Positions 8,339 through 18,369 of a DNA stretch of 64,000 nucleotides are shown piece by piece. Position 1 is the first letter of the stretch; each line of letters starts with the position of its first letter. The stretch is from Bacillus sp. es.036. Lineage in GTDB: Bacteria; Bacillota; Bacilli; Bacillales; Guptibacillaceae. The notes below the pieces were generated by a model that was not told where the DNA came from, did no database searches, and saw nothing but the letters and a program-made list of their open reading frames with translations. A program made the translations under genes and the position numbers. The stretch lies in the NCBI RefSeq assembly GCF_002563635.1, contig NZ_PDIZ01000001.1, positions 3,224,001-3,288,000 of the forward strand, in the 5' to 3' direction.

Positions 8339-9028
8339 GGATTAGCTCCTTTTTATTTAATTTTCTTGTTTTATCATTAATTGTTGGTTTTATAAGGCTT
8401 TTTGGGAGGGACTGTAATTCATAGATAATAGTATGGAGTGGTTGTGATACTGGGATAAAGAAGGAGTTATGAGGGTTAAAACATTTTAGCCCTTTCATTG
8501 GTGGTGTTCGTAACATTTAATTTTAGAGGTTAAAACAAACATCTTAATCATTTTAACGTGGATTTAGGATAGGAGAATATCGTTTCTAAATGAGTAGTTG
8601 ATGCATTAATAATGTATTCTCCCTTCATGCAAGAAGTCCTTCAATTTTCAATTGATGAATCTCATAATAGATTATATCTTTACACTCCTATGTCCTCGCC
8701 TTCAATAAACTACTTTTAGTATATTGAAAGTGTTGCTAGATTGAACGGCAACTGTTGATTCTTATTTGGGAAAATCTATTAAAACTTGTTTGCTGAAAAC
8801 TGTTAACTCTAGTTTAGCGGTTACAAAAAGCCATTCAATCAAACGTTTGTTTAATAACCTGTTTGTTTGCAACGAGAGTAAATAGTTATAACCGCTCCTT
8901 GATACTTAACACAAAAAAAGTCCAATTTAATAGACTTGCAACTTGTTGTGCTAGTTTCTTATATCGGAGTTTAATCCTTACTATGGCATTGGCCGATCAA
9001 TAATATTGTATTGCTACGTCTATAATCT
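8339..9028. other. Intergenic region with IS21-end remnant and start of a long repeat
   Basis: I see no convincing gene in this 690-bp AT-rich stretch. At 8793-8825 there is a lone sequence resembling the left end of the IS21-family element (compare 13273-13305, same AAAACTGT...CTAG...AGCG...TTACA order). It is followed directly by copy A of a ~255-bp direct repeat (8831-9086). Confidence 0.5.
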
Positions 9029-9086
9029 TTGGCTTTATTTAAGCTGTTATTACAATATAGAATCACGAGAACCGTCCCCGTGATTC
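8831..9086. repeat. Long direct repeat, copy A
   Basis: About 256 bp, estimated by eye at 85-90% identical to 14070-14323. Both copies begin CCATTCAATCAAACG and end with the 27-bp REP-like palindrome. They lie 5.24 kb apart in the same orientation and bracket the ankyrin gene and the IS21 element. Confidence 0.8.
9060..9086. repeat. REP-like palindrome (family 1)
   Basis: The arms GAATCACG and CGTGATTC enclose AGAACCGTCCC. This copy terminates the long direct repeat A and runs directly into ankyrin coding sequence. Confidence 0.8.
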
Positions 9087-9101
9087 CGAAAGAGAACAAT
9101 A

Positions 9102-10561
9102 TGGAATTAGTTTCTAATCTTATAGATTATGGCGCTTCTCCTAATCTATTATTACCTGATGGCTACACTCCTTTAACGAAAGCTGTTAAAGAAAATAATG
9201 CCAAATTAATTGAAATACTCCTATCAAGTGACATTGATGTCAACTTTCCAAATAAATCAGGAAATACTGTACTGTTAGAGGCATTAAAATCTGATGATAT
9301 GGAACTAGTGAAAACCATCTTAGATTTGGGAGCAAATCTAAACGCTTTGGATGATAATAGTACCACTACTCCTTTAATCCAGGCAACCACCCTCAATTCT
9401 GAACCCTTTGTGAAACTATTATTAGAGAGTGGCTCCAATACAAACCAACAGATTAACAATAACAAGACTGCATTAGAGATTGCATTAGAAAATAATAATA
9501 AATCTATAATTGAATTATTACTTAAGTATGGTGCAATCCCAGAGAATTTAACGAGTAATGGCAATACTCCTCTAATCATTGCTATCGAACAAAACAATAA
9601 TGATTTAACTCAATTTATGCTTAAATATGTAAAAGATATAAATGCTACGAATGTTAGTGGTGTGACTCCACTTATGAAAGCGGTCGACAAGAATAACTAT
9701 GAAATCTCAGAACTATTGCTAAACAAAGGTGCAGATCCTAATAAAAAAGATAAGGAAGGAAACTACCCTATTGAAATTGCGTCTATCAATAATGACACTG
9801 AGATAATCGATCTGTTACAGAAATCCGGGAGTATTAGCTTAGTCGAAATGAATATTGATCAATACATCGGCTATTGGAGTTTAGAAGATAGTATTGCTGC
9901 TACCTTTCAGCTAACAAAAGTTAATAACGCCACGCTCCAACAATCACTAGTTGAGGATTTTAAACGATCTGAAAATTTATTAAACAGAGAAAATAATTTC
10001 AAAGGACTAGTAATAATAGGTGAAGATAAAATTAAGTTAGGCCCCAATTATTATATAAGAATTTCTAAAGATGAACATGAATCAAACGTAAGCAAGCAAA
10101 AACTTAACCAGGAAAAACTTGTATCTGATAGAGAGGAAGAAAAGAATAATATTGAAGCTGAAGAATTAACTAACAAAAGAATTGAAACGATGAATAAACT
10201 AATCGGGTTCTGGGAGCGCACTGATAATCTTGGCAACAATACTCATGATGATCGTTACATTTTCATCTATGGAAACAGCGACACCTATTGGAGATTAGAT
10301 TTTCAGACTGAGTGGAGTGGTGAAGAGCATGATACTTATTTAAACGAAATTGATTTTAGCGGAGAACAGATATTATGTGATAATATTACCTTTATATTTA
10401 ACTCAGACACTACTATCACTGTAAAGTACAAAAAGAAGAAAGTTGGGGGAATCAACTATGATAAAAATGGCTATGTTACCCAACATTATAAACGCGTTCA
10501 TAAAAGTGAGGTCGAGCAAAAATATGTTGATAGGTATCCAAACTCACAATTAGCCTATTAA
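9102..10561 (+). pseudogene. Ankyrin-repeat protein, 5' end replaced by repeat DNA
   Basis: From ATG at 9102 the frame encodes about seven ankyrin repeats (MELVSNLIDYGASPN onward, with repeated TPL.A..N and LLL..GA patterns, to about residue 250). Then come two tandem modules that each open with IGYW or IGFW. The second (FWERTDNLGNNTHDDRYIF...) looks like a lipocalin-like beta domain. The frame stays open 5' to a TTG at 9029, but those codons come from the long direct repeat and REP palindrome. The sequence also enters in the middle of an ankyrin repeat. I therefore read the gene as 5'-truncated, with the start rebuilt from repeat DNA or an internal ATG. Whether it is expressed is unknown. 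Confidence 0.65.
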
Positions 10562-10646
10562 TATAATCATCAGAATGGATTGGTTCTTTATTACCTGTGT
10601 GTATTGATCGATGCCAAGAGTGTCACCAGGAATCCTGAAGAAAAAT

Positions 10647-10673
10647 GAATCACTAGAACGGTCATGGTGATTC
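10647..10673. repeat. REP-like palindrome, degenerate (family 1)
   Basis: The length is 27 bp, with arms GAATCAC and GTGATTC and an altered core (TAGAACGGTCATG). It is one of several decayed copies near the mobile elements. Confidence 0.6.
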
Positions 10674-10775
10674 CTAGTGGTTCTCAATTCAATACTGTTC
10701 AAAACAGGGTCTAATCCCTTGAGTCTTGTTTGTACCAAACACCAAAAACTAACGAAAACACTCACCGTTATACCT

Positions 10776-10802
10776 GAATAACCAGGGCGGTTCTGCAGAT
10801 TC
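10776..10802. repeat. REP-like palindrome, degenerate (family 1)
   Basis: This 27-bp copy has the GAATAACC...CAGATTC outline and a GGCGGTTCT core. It sits 20 bp from the IS21 right end. Confidence 0.45.
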
Positions 10803-10866
10803 ACTCTCTTACACCTAACAAATGTAGACGTCAAGTTGAATTTTACACTTTTTGCTCGTTTCCTTT

Positions 10867-11633
10867 TTACACTTCTGCTGAAAATATGCTTCTCCGATTT
10901 TTCATACGATGACTTTCCTCATTTTCTCCACCATGTATGACTTCGACACGATGAAGTAATCGATCTAAAATAGCTGTTGTAATGCCTTGGTCCCCAATTA
11001 AATTACCCCACTCATCTGGACTTTTATTTGAGGTAAGGATGATCGAACTTCGTTCGTATAAATGGTTGATCAAATGAAAGAATAAGTTTGCTTCTCTTTG
11101 ATCCATTGCCATATACATTAAATCATCTATAATCACAAGATCAGCACTTCTAAGTCGTTTGAGTTGTACCTTTGATTTGTTCAGATATTCTTCTGTCTTT
11201 AAGATCTGTACTAGCTCGCCCATTGAAGCGAAATAGACATTGAACCCTCTGTAAACGGCCTCGAGTCCCAGTCCAATGGCGATGTAAGTTTTCCCAATGC
11301 CAGGTGGCCCCAGTAGAATTAAGTGTACTGCTGTTCCAGCCAGCTTAACTCTCTGAGTTGTGTTAGCTGTCGTGCTGTCAGAACATTTTGCCCTTCCAGT
11401 TCAAACTCATCTAATGACTTAACGAAAGGGAAGCGTGCCCATTTCATTCTTTTATCAAGGCTTTTCGCTTCACGTTTTGCTAGTTCATATCGCGTAATAG
11501 ATTCTAAGAATTCTAAGTAGGTCCATGAAGTTTTTTCAGCTTCTCGAAGAAGCTGTGGGAGCTCCTCCGCGGTTTCTGAAAGTCTTAACTGACGGAATTG
11601 ATTTTGTAATTCAGTCACAGTCTTATTCATCAT
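10867..11633 (-). pseudogene. istB: istB, IS21-family helper ATPase, frameshifted
   Basis: The N-terminal part (MMNKTVTELQNQFRQLRL... to WLEQQYT, down to 11319) ends at a stop. The Walker A region (LILLGPPGIGKTYIAIGLG) and the rest (down to the stop at 10867) continue in another frame. The frameshift lies near 11325-11335, directly before the P-loop. IstB is the AAA+ regulator that brings the transposase to its target, so its loss disables transposition. Walker B (LVIIDDLMYM) and the C-terminal AILDRLLHRVEVIHGG block are preserved, so the break looks recent. Confidence 0.85.
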
Positions 11634-13189
11634 GCCCGACCTCCTAAAATGCTAGTATACGTGTTTAGAGAACGGGTAGAGGCCACGATATTAGAATGTT
11701 TTACCGGGTTAGAATTAAAGGATTCTATTTCGTGAACGGGCAGATGACTCGTTGTATGAAGGTGATAGGCGATATCGCGAAAATCGTTAGCACTATACAG
11801 TTTTTCTGTCACACACTTGGTCATCACTGAATTGATAGATGTTGGATACTGTTGAATTACACGATGAATGATTGCGAACTGATCTCGACGATACCTTGGG
11901 TATCGTTGGCTAATTTCATCAAAATAGGCTCCTGCCTGATTCTGATCTTCGAAAAAGGAAATCAGACGTTGTTTAAACGCTTCAATCCCTTTTGAACGAT
12001 CACGGGTATGATTGCGGTTTTGAATGAGCTTTCCTTTTCCAAAACTAATGCCGTGCTCGGCAATAGCTTCACCCACTGCTTGCTTTCGAATCACGAGCGT
12101 TTGTTTTTCATCACCTTTTACTTCAATGAAAACAAGATTCTCAGAGTTAGTTTGATAAGTCCCAAGTGGCACGGAATAACGGTTTGACTTATAACGGATT
12201 GTGTTGTCCTTGCTTACGCTTCTTGTTATACTTTTGTTATTGGTACTTTCATATGAAAGTAACGAAGAGACTGGCTGTAAGTGTTGCTTTTCGAGGAGAA
12301 ACACTTCTGCTGGTCTTTTTTTCGTTGTTTGGTGAACCTGATGGTTCCCAGTACGCTGGAGCCACTGTAATGCTCGGTGATTCCAATCCTCTATGTCACT
12401 GAAGACTCGACTATCTGCGAAGTTGCCTTTTATGTACTTCACGACATTTTCAATCATACCCTTAGACTCCGGATCAGCTCTTCTGCACAAGTGAACTTTA
12501 AACTTACGTTCATTCACATAACTTTGAAACTCAGATGTTAAAAGCAGCTGACCTGCATTCTCACTAACTGTGATTAAGTGATCCTGATCATATACGATTT
12601 CTTCTGTTCGTCCTCCGTAAAATTGGAATGCATTTTCGTGACACCGGATCGCATCTCTCGTAGTAAACGGCCTTGTCTGCCACTCCATGTATTTCTGTCT
12701 TGAGTGAGCGAGGACAAACGCAATGAAATACAGCTTGAGCTCTTTATTGTCAGTAGTCTTCTGCTTTGTTTCGCCCCAGTCTACCTGAAGTTGTTTTCCC
12801 CTTGGTTGTTCAGGAACTGCTTCATAGTGACGAACAATACTCTTCTTCTCAATCTGATGAATTTCCCTAACTTCTCTCACATAAGATCTCATAGTACTTC
12901 CACCGACCACGAGGTCGGGATATCTCTCCAGAAGCCAATCATGAATTTGTGCACCACTCAGATGAGGGTATTCTTCTAACCAGGCAAGTATTCAGTCTTT
13001 GTAGTTGTCTAATTTCTTTTTCCGCCCAAGAGGCTGTTCAGTGTAAGCTTTTGCTTCCTCAAAGGTCATCTCCAAATATTTATAGACAGTTGGTCTTGAG
13101 ATCTTAAGCTCCTTAGCCATTTGTGCTACTTTAAATTTTCGTTTATGTAATTCCTGAATTTTAATATATAACACTAATTTCTCCTCCAA
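11630..13189 (-). pseudogene. istA: istA, IS21-family transposase with in-frame stop
   Basis: The first 65 codons (13189-12992) encode the helix-turn-helix head (MAKELKISRPTVYKYLEM) and end at TGA (12992-12994). The same frame then continues (ILAWLEEYPHLSGAQIHDWLLERYPDL...) through the DDE catalytic core (LQVDWGETKQ, YDQDHLIT, KGMIENVVKYIKGNF) to 11630. Restoring one codon, probably Trp, gives a normal ~519-residue IstA. It overlaps istB by 4 bp, as usual in the family. Read-through is possible in principle, but the additional istB frameshift argues for a dead element. Confidence 0.88.
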
Positions 13190-13309
13190 AATCCTAACCT
13201 CCAGTAAATAACATCACAAACTATTTTACTAGAGTATTAGGCTGATAGAGCAAAAGTGTAAAATCTAATCAAGCGAAAACTGTCAACTTTATTCTAGCGT
13301 TTACAACAA

Positions 13310-13354
13310 AAAACCAAGCGGCTAATCAAAGATATGATTAGCCGCTTGGTTTTC
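13310..13354. terminator. Orphan terminator hairpin
   Basis: A stem of about 19 bp (AACCAAGCGGCTAATCA paired with TGATTAGCCGCTTGGTT) with a 6-nt loop is flanked by A and T runs. It directly follows the IS21 target duplication. The gene it once served is not visible, so the IS probably split it from its unit. Confidence 0.7.
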
Positions 13355-13442
13355 TGTGACACATGTAGTAAAACCATGAGAAACTTAGTAGCGCTCTTTA
13401 TAAACCACCATTGATTCATTTATTGCTCTGTAACTTTGAAGT

Positions 13443-13469
13443 GAATCATGAGAACCGTCCCCGTGATTC
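13443..13469. repeat. REP-like palindrome (family 1)
   Basis: GAATCATG...CGTGATTC around the AGAACCGTCCC core, one mismatch between the arms. It abuts the IS66-like gene fragment. Confidence 0.75.
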
Positions 13470-13472
13470 CTC

Positions 13473-13609
13473 TATCTTCTTCTTTGAATTTTTTTCGCCA
13501 GTAATGAAATTGATAAACACTGATTCCTTCTTGGGTAGACACCCATTCTTGAATCGGTTGTCCGCTAGCGTCGAAGTCTTCCATACGATTTATCCATAGT
13601 TGATACTTT
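13473..13609 (-). pseudogene. IS66-type accessory transposase (TnpA) fragment
   Basis: On the minus strand one frame reads YQLWINRMEDFDASGQPIQ, then EWVSTQEGISVYQFHYW and RKKF. This resembles the N-terminal half of IS66-family OrfA/TnpA (gap-free W-x-x-R-x-x-x-F...SG...HYW..KF pattern). It has no start and no second half. It is bounded by a REP-like copy at 13443-13469 and by a half palindrome (CTCACGATTC) at 13611-13620. The family call is tentative. Confidence 0.45.
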
Positions 13610-13662
13610 TCTCACGATTCATAGCCACACTTCTGAAGTGGATTGATTAATCAGAGTATCGC

Positions 13663-13746
13663 ATGAACCTTTTCAAAGAAGAAGGTGTCGTTCGTTTGGC
13701 GCTTACGAAACAGCAAGCTGGAGAAGTTCTTAATTTATTGAAATAA
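13663..13746 (+). pseudogene. Unrecognised C-terminal gene fragment
   Basis: A 27-codon frame (MNLFKEEGVVRLALTKQQ, then AGEVLNLLK and stop) looks like the tail of a larger protein. I do not recognise the parent. It lies between a half REP-like sequence and a degenerate REP copy (13771-13797). Confidence 0.3.
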
Positions 13747-13770
13747 AAAACGGCAACAACTTATTATTGC

Positions 13771-13797
13771 GAATTATCGGGACAGTTATGCTGATTC
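13771..13797. repeat. REP-like palindrome, degenerate (family 1)
   Basis: Exactly 27 bp, GAATTATCGGGACAGTTATG followed by CTGATTC. The length and the outer GAAT/ATTC are kept, but the core is decayed. Confidence 0.45.
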
Positions 13798-13807
13798 ACA
13801 CCTATAA

Positions 13808-13864
13808 ACAAAAAGAAACCCAGGTAAACTATCCATTTTATGATTAGTTTACCTGGGTTTCTTT
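13808..13864. terminator. Orphan long-stem terminator hairpin
   Basis: A 22-bp perfect stem (AAAAAGAAACCCAGGTAAAC... paired with ...GTTTACCTGGGTTTCTTTTT) surrounds a 13-nt loop. It works on either strand. No gene leads into it in the present arrangement. Confidence 0.65.
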
Positions 13865-13898
13865 TTGAATGATATTTGTGGAAATTATATTGGGAAAT

Positions 13899-13925
13899 GA
13901 ATCACGAGAACCGTCCCAGTGATTC
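13899..13925. repeat. REP-like palindrome (family 1)
   Basis: GAATCACGAGAACCGTCCCA followed by GTGATTC; one mismatch to the best copies. Confidence 0.75.
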
Positions 13926-14069
13926 CAAATGTTTGTTTCAATGTGTGGTTGTTTGGAAGTTGTGGGAATGTGATAGTGAATCACTATTGGCACGAGTGGG
14001 TCAATTTTGTGTAATTAGTGGATCAAAAAGATGGCAGGGGTGGATCTATCCTGTGTCCCTTTCAAAAAA

Positions 14070-14323
14070 CCATTCAATCAAACGTTTGTTTAATAACCTG
14101 GTTGTTTGCAACGAGAGTCAATAGTTATAACCACCCCTTGATACTTAACACTAAAAACTCCGGTTTAATAGACTTGCAACTTATTGTGCTAGTTTATTAT
14201 ATCGGGGTTTGGTCTTTACAATGGCATAGGCCGATCAATAATATAGCATTGCTACGTCTATAGACTTTGGCTCTACTAAGCTATTATTGCAATATAGAAT
14301 CACGAGAACCGTCCCCGTGATTC
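14070..14323. repeat. Long direct repeat, copy B
   Basis: About 254 bp matching 8831-9086 in the same orientation, including internal GCAACGAGAGT, CTTGATACTTAACAC and TTGCTACGTCTATA blocks. It ends with the same REP-like palindrome. No conserved reading frame is shared by the two copies, so it looks like non-coding element DNA. Confidence 0.8.
14297..14323. repeat. REP-like palindrome (family 1)
   Basis: A perfect-arm copy (GAATCACG and CGTGATTC around AGAACCGTCCC). It forms the end of repeat B and the breakpoint of the truncated RAYT gene. Confidence 0.8.
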
Positions 14324-14324
14324 A

Positions 14325-14667
14325 AGTGGGCGTCACTCTCCACGTTCTCGCTATTAAATCTCTCTTGAAATAGATGCCCACATCTTCTATATTTCCGATT
14401 GTACCAGTACACGTAACTCGAACTTACCCTCTTCATAAACATTGAAAGGCTCTCCTCTGTCTCTTTTACCAATAGATGTACATGATTGTCCATTAAGCAG
14501 TAGGCGTATAGTTCAATGCCACTTTTGGTTTTGTATCGGGCAAGGATTTCTAAAAATTTTTCCTTGTCTTCCTCATCTTCAAAAATCGTCTGACGGTTGA
14601 TCCCTCTAAATACAACATGATAGACCCCCGAGCTACTTTTCTTTCTAGCTTTTCTTGGCAGATTCAC
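14325..14667 (-). pseudogene. RAYT transposase, truncated before the catalytic tyrosine
   Basis: From a GTG at about 14667 the frame reads VNLPRKARKKSSSGVYHVVF with the HUH motif MDNHVHLLVK. It continues to RFNSENVES, then runs into the REP palindrome. Aligned with the RAYT at 5982-6758, the break falls just before the VVRYIHQNP helix, so the nucleophilic Tyr and the C-terminal domain are missing. It should therefore be catalytically dead. The frame stays open into upstream and REP sequence by chance. Confidence 0.8.
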
Positions 14668-15493
<826 letters not shown>

Positions 15494-15496
15494 ATT

Positions 15497-15632
15497 TAGA
15501 ATAAGAATCTTCAAGTAATTCGTTAATAAAGCTAAAATCAATGGCTTCATTAATGACTTTAAGCGTATGATTTTCGGGGATTTTATTATATAATATGGAA
15601 TATAAACTAGCTTGCTTATTATGAGTGAGCAT
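15497..15632 (-). pseudogene. IS1182-type transposase, N-terminal fragment
   Basis: From ATG at 15632 (minus strand) 45 codons read MLTHNKQASLYSILYNKIPE, then NHTLKVINEAIDFSFINELL and EDSYSK. This is typical of IS1182-family transposase N-termini (P.NH.L..I..AIDFSFI). The frame is cut by the right end of the IS21 remnant at 15493-15497. The rest of the gene is absent from the window. Confidence 0.65.
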
Positions 15633-15637
15633 AAGAA

Positions 15638-15704
15638 AAAGCCTCCAATTTGGTTGATGGTTTCTAGTCCATTCTATCTTACCAAATTTGGGGGCTTTTT
15701 CTTT
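15638..15704. repeat. Inverted repeat at the end of the IS1182-like remnant
   Basis: AAAAAGCCTCCAATTTGGT pairs imperfectly with ACCAAATTTGGGGGCTTTTT across about 28 nt. It lies directly upstream of the transposase start, as IS terminal sequences do. It could also act as a terminator for adjacent genes. Confidence 0.5.
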
Positions 15705-15787
15705 ATTATTTTATATTTTTTCAATTTTTAGGAGTCGTTTTTCAGTGGCTTCAACCTGTCCCCATGTCCCTCTGATTCATTTCCCAT

Positions 15788-16564
15788 CTAACTTTCAATC
15801 ACCCTATCGACTACTAAAACTTCTTTAAAGAGATTTTCTTTTTCTATAAAAGAGATTTCTGTACATTGATTTAAAATTGGATTATTACCTATTAAAAAAA
15901 ACTTTTTATTTATAGGATGGAAAACATACCAAATTTCACTATTGATGGTAATTGAGATCGTTTTAGTTTGAGAGTTTTTCAAACTAAAAAAATTGTAATA
16001 TGTTTTGATTACTGGAAAGTAAATAAAAACTATATATAGAAAGTAAATAACCAACAGGATTACTAAGATTTCATAATTATTTTCCATCATCTTTTTCTCT
16101 AAAGCTACCTGTGAGTAAATTTTAGTTCCAAAGTAATATGCAGGCATAAAAAAAATGTTCAAGAATGATAAAGAGAATAGAATAAAACAAACTATTTTTC
16201 GGGTATTGTCATAATTTTCGATCAACGAATGTAGCGTTATTCCTTTATTCTCTAGTATAATCATCCACGTAAACATGATTATACTGAAGATGAACAGAAT
16301 AATTGCAATATAAACATTGTATACCGAGTAATTCTTAAAAATAGAATCTGTAATAAGAAATACGATAAGAGTGTAAAATAGGATTTCACCAATCGTTCTG
16401 ATAGTTGTTATTAAGAATCTCTTTTCTTTAGTTGCAACCCTCATCTCAACAACACTTGAAGAAATTAAAGTAATAGGATTTATTTTTATAAATATCATTA
16501 GTATGGTTAAGATAACTGTGGGGATTTTTAGTAAAGAAAACACTTCTTGTATTGAGATAGTCAT
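15788..16564 (-). CDS. Hypothetical integral membrane protein
   Basis: The product has about 258 residues and roughly five membrane segments (VILTILMIFI, LFYTLIVFLI, IILFIFSIIMFTWMII, FILFSLSFLNIFFM, VILLVIYFLYIVFIYF). A soluble C-terminal part of ~60 residues follows (WYVFHPINKKFFLIGNNP). I do not recognise the family. ATG at 16564 was chosen over 16579 because GGGAGATGA lies at the right distance in front of it. The gene is AT-rich, sits alone between two IS21 fragments, and may have been acquired with them. Confidence 0.6.
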   Translation of the reverse strand: MTISIQEVFSLLKIPTVILTILMIFIKINPITLISSSVVEMRVATKEKRFLITTIRTIGEILFYTLIVFLITDSIFKNYSVYNVYIAIILFIFSIIMFTWMIILENKGITLHSLIENYDNTRKIVCFILFSLSFLNIFFMPAYYFGTKIYSQVALEKKMMENNYEILVILLVIYFLYIVFIYFPVIKTYYNFFSLKNSQTKTISITINSEIWYVFHPINKKFFLIGNNPILNQCTEISFIEKENLFKEVLVVDRVIES

Positions 16565-16648
16565 ATTGTCATCTCCCAAACAATTTTACCATATATTAGT
16601 TTTTGGTTAATGCTAAATTTTATTATCAATCAACAATAAATGAATAGA

Positions 16649-16876
16649 ATTAATCAAACATTGAAGTCAAAAAGATACGAACAAGGGGCTATGATCTTAA
16701 CTTCAAACAAGTTTTGCATTGAATGGGTCCAGATTTTTATGTTAGACCGAATCGTTCACCACTTCTACTATATTTAATATCAAGGGAGGATCTAACAGAT
16801 TAAGAGAAAAAGTAAAAGCTGGCATACAGCCTGCTAATAGTCGCTAACATTAGGAAATTTAAAGCTGTTATTGACA
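16649..16876 (+). pseudogene. istB C-terminal fragment, second copy
   Basis: The frame reads NQTLKSKRYEQGAMILTSNK, then FCIEWVQIF and [12 protein letters not shown] and a stop. It matches IstB (TSNK..EWG..F...A.LDR..HH) with an internal loss of the GDDVLATA segment. From about 16740 it is strongly similar to 15345-15493, including the right-end sequence GTTATTGACA. It is another decayed copy of the same IS21 member. Confidence 0.65.
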
Positions 16877-16889
16877 ATTAGTCAAGAAC

Positions 16890-18314
16890 CTAAAGGTTAC
16901 TTTCTCTCTTGAATAATATTTGCTTACATTTCACTACCAAGATATTAATTTCATGATAGTTAACTAAAATAAGAACCATAAACAAACAGATTTCTATTAA
17001 GTATTCAAATTCAAAACCTTTATATAATACTGCGATTTGAATAAATATAACAATCAAAGACAAGAGTATTTTTTTTACATTAATTTGTATATTTACAAAT
17101 TTTTTAGTGTCATATATTCTGAATAACCAAATTGCAGCAAAGCTAAGCATCGTCCCAATGGAGGCACCATTTATCCCTATATATGGAATTAAAATAATGT
17201 TTGCTATCATATTTATTACTGCTCCAATAACTGATGTTTTAAAAACTCCTGATGTTTTTTTCGCTGCTATATAATTTGTACCTAAAAACCCAGAAAAACT
17301 TGAGAAAACTGCACCTAACAATAGAAAAGGAACATATTCCCAAGATTTGAAGTATTCTGACGCTACAAAAAAACCGACTACTATTTTCAAGTGTACAAGT
17401 ATTAAAGAAGCTGCTATTAACATAATTATAGAAAACCAATTAAAAACATTCGAAAAAAATTTAGATTTGCTTTCAGAATTAACTTCTTCAATAGCTGCCA
17501 TCTGCCATGCTTGAAAAAATATTGAATTAATTATATTTAAAATACTGGGTATTTTAGTTGCAAGAGCATATAGCCCATTCGCACTCAAGCCTAAAAAAAA
17601 CGAAATGATGTATCTATCTGAAAAACTCATAATCCACCACATCATGGCATTAGGTATTAAGGGAACACTGTAATGTAACATCTCTTTCATTATTTTAATA
17701 TTCGTCTTTTTAATTTTAAAATCCTTATAAACTTTTCCCACAATAATAGCGAAAAAACTACTTACCATATAAGCAATAATAAGCGACTGTAAATACCCAT
17801 CGATACCGTTATGAAAAATAACAAGGAAAAGCACATTACAAATTAATAAAAATAATGCATTAATAATTCCAGTAATAGCAAATAATTTAACCATTCCATT
17901 TGCTCTTATATATTGTGAAAGAGTAGAAAAAATTGATTGAACTAATAATAATAAATAGAAATAGTAAATATAGCCTTTGAATGGCAAGATCATTACCATT
18001 ACCGGATATAATGCACACAACATGGTAATACCAATAATTGTAACTATTAATGCATTAATTAATACTGTTTCCTTATCATAATTTTTATCCATGACAAACC
18101 TGAATACTGAATCAAATATACTTAAAGTAATTAACGGAATTAAAAGACTTGTAGTAGTTGTGAAGAGATCGACCATACCAAATTCGCTTGTAGTAAGATA
18201 ATACGTATATAGAGGAACTAAAAATAAAATTAAGAGTTTAGTTCCTAGATTACCTACAGCATATATTAGTGAATTATTAAACAATTTTTTATATTTATTC
18301 ATTACTTTAATCAA
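16890..18314 (-). CDS. Wzx-type polysaccharide flippase
   Basis: The 474-residue product has about 12-14 membrane segments and the polysaccharide-biosynthesis (MATE-related) flippase pattern. The N-terminal block is NSLIYAVGNLGTKLLIL, then SEFGMVDLFTTTTSLL; SFSDRYIISFFLG follows in mid-sequence. Such proteins move lipid-linked repeat units across the membrane before polymerisation. It is the last gene of the eps operon. The DNA is much more AT-rich than the 27-31 kb part, which suggests acquisition with the neighbouring serotype-like genes. ATG at position 3 of the frame (MNKYKKL) is an alternative start. Confidence 0.9.
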   Translation of the reverse strand: MIKVMNKYKKLFNNSLIYAVGNLGTKLLILFLVPLYTYYLTTSEFGMVDLFTTTTSLLIPLITLSIFDSVFRFVMDKNYDKETVLINALIVTIIGITMLCALYPVMVMILPFKGYIYYFYLLLLVQSIFSTLSQYIRANGMVKLFAITGIINALFLLICNVLFLVIFHNGIDGYLQSLIIAYMVSSFFAIIVGKVYKDFKIKKTNIKIMKEMLHYSVPLIPNAMMWWIMSFSDRYIISFFLGLSANGLYALATKIPSILNIINSIFFQAWQMAAIEEVNSESKSKFFSNVFNWFSIIMLIAASLILVHLKIVVGFFVASEYFKSWEYVPFLLLGAVFSSFSGFLGTNYIAAKKTSGVFKTSVIGAVINMIANIILIPYIGINGASIGTMLSFAAIWLFRIYDTKKFVNIQINVKKILLSLIVIFIQIAVLYKGFEFEYLIEICLFMVLILVNYHEINILVVKCKQILFKRESNL

Positions 18315-18369
18315 CCTTACTCATTCTTATATCAATCTGTTTTCATTAACGATTATACCAGCAATATTC

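Larger units (their letters stand above)
10562..10822. other. Intergenic stretch with two degenerate REP-like copies
   Basis: No gene is seen here. GAATCACTAGAACGGTCATG...GTGATTC (10647-10673) and GAATAACCAGGGCGG...GATTC (10776-10802) are degenerate 27-bp family-1 copies. The right end of the IS21 element begins at 10823. Confidence 0.6.
10823..13305 (-). mobile_element. IS21-family element, inactivated, with 5-bp target duplication
   Basis: Both ends read TGTARACG inward (10823 and 13305) and contain an inner inverted repeat (GAGCAAAAGTGTAAAAT type). The element is flanked by ACAAA at 10818-10822 and 13306-13310, a 5-bp direct duplication of the kind known for IS21. It carries istA and istB on the minus strand, and both are broken. 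The total length of 2483 bp is normal for the family. Confidence 0.85.

Noticed and set aside
8253..8516. 87-codon minus-strand frame overlapping the comM start
   Set aside because: It overlaps comM in another frame and has no ribosome site or recognisable motif.
10934..10946. TTCGACA (Spo0A-box-like) inside istB
   Set aside because: It lies within transposon coding sequence far from any promoter; a 7-mer match there is expected by chance.
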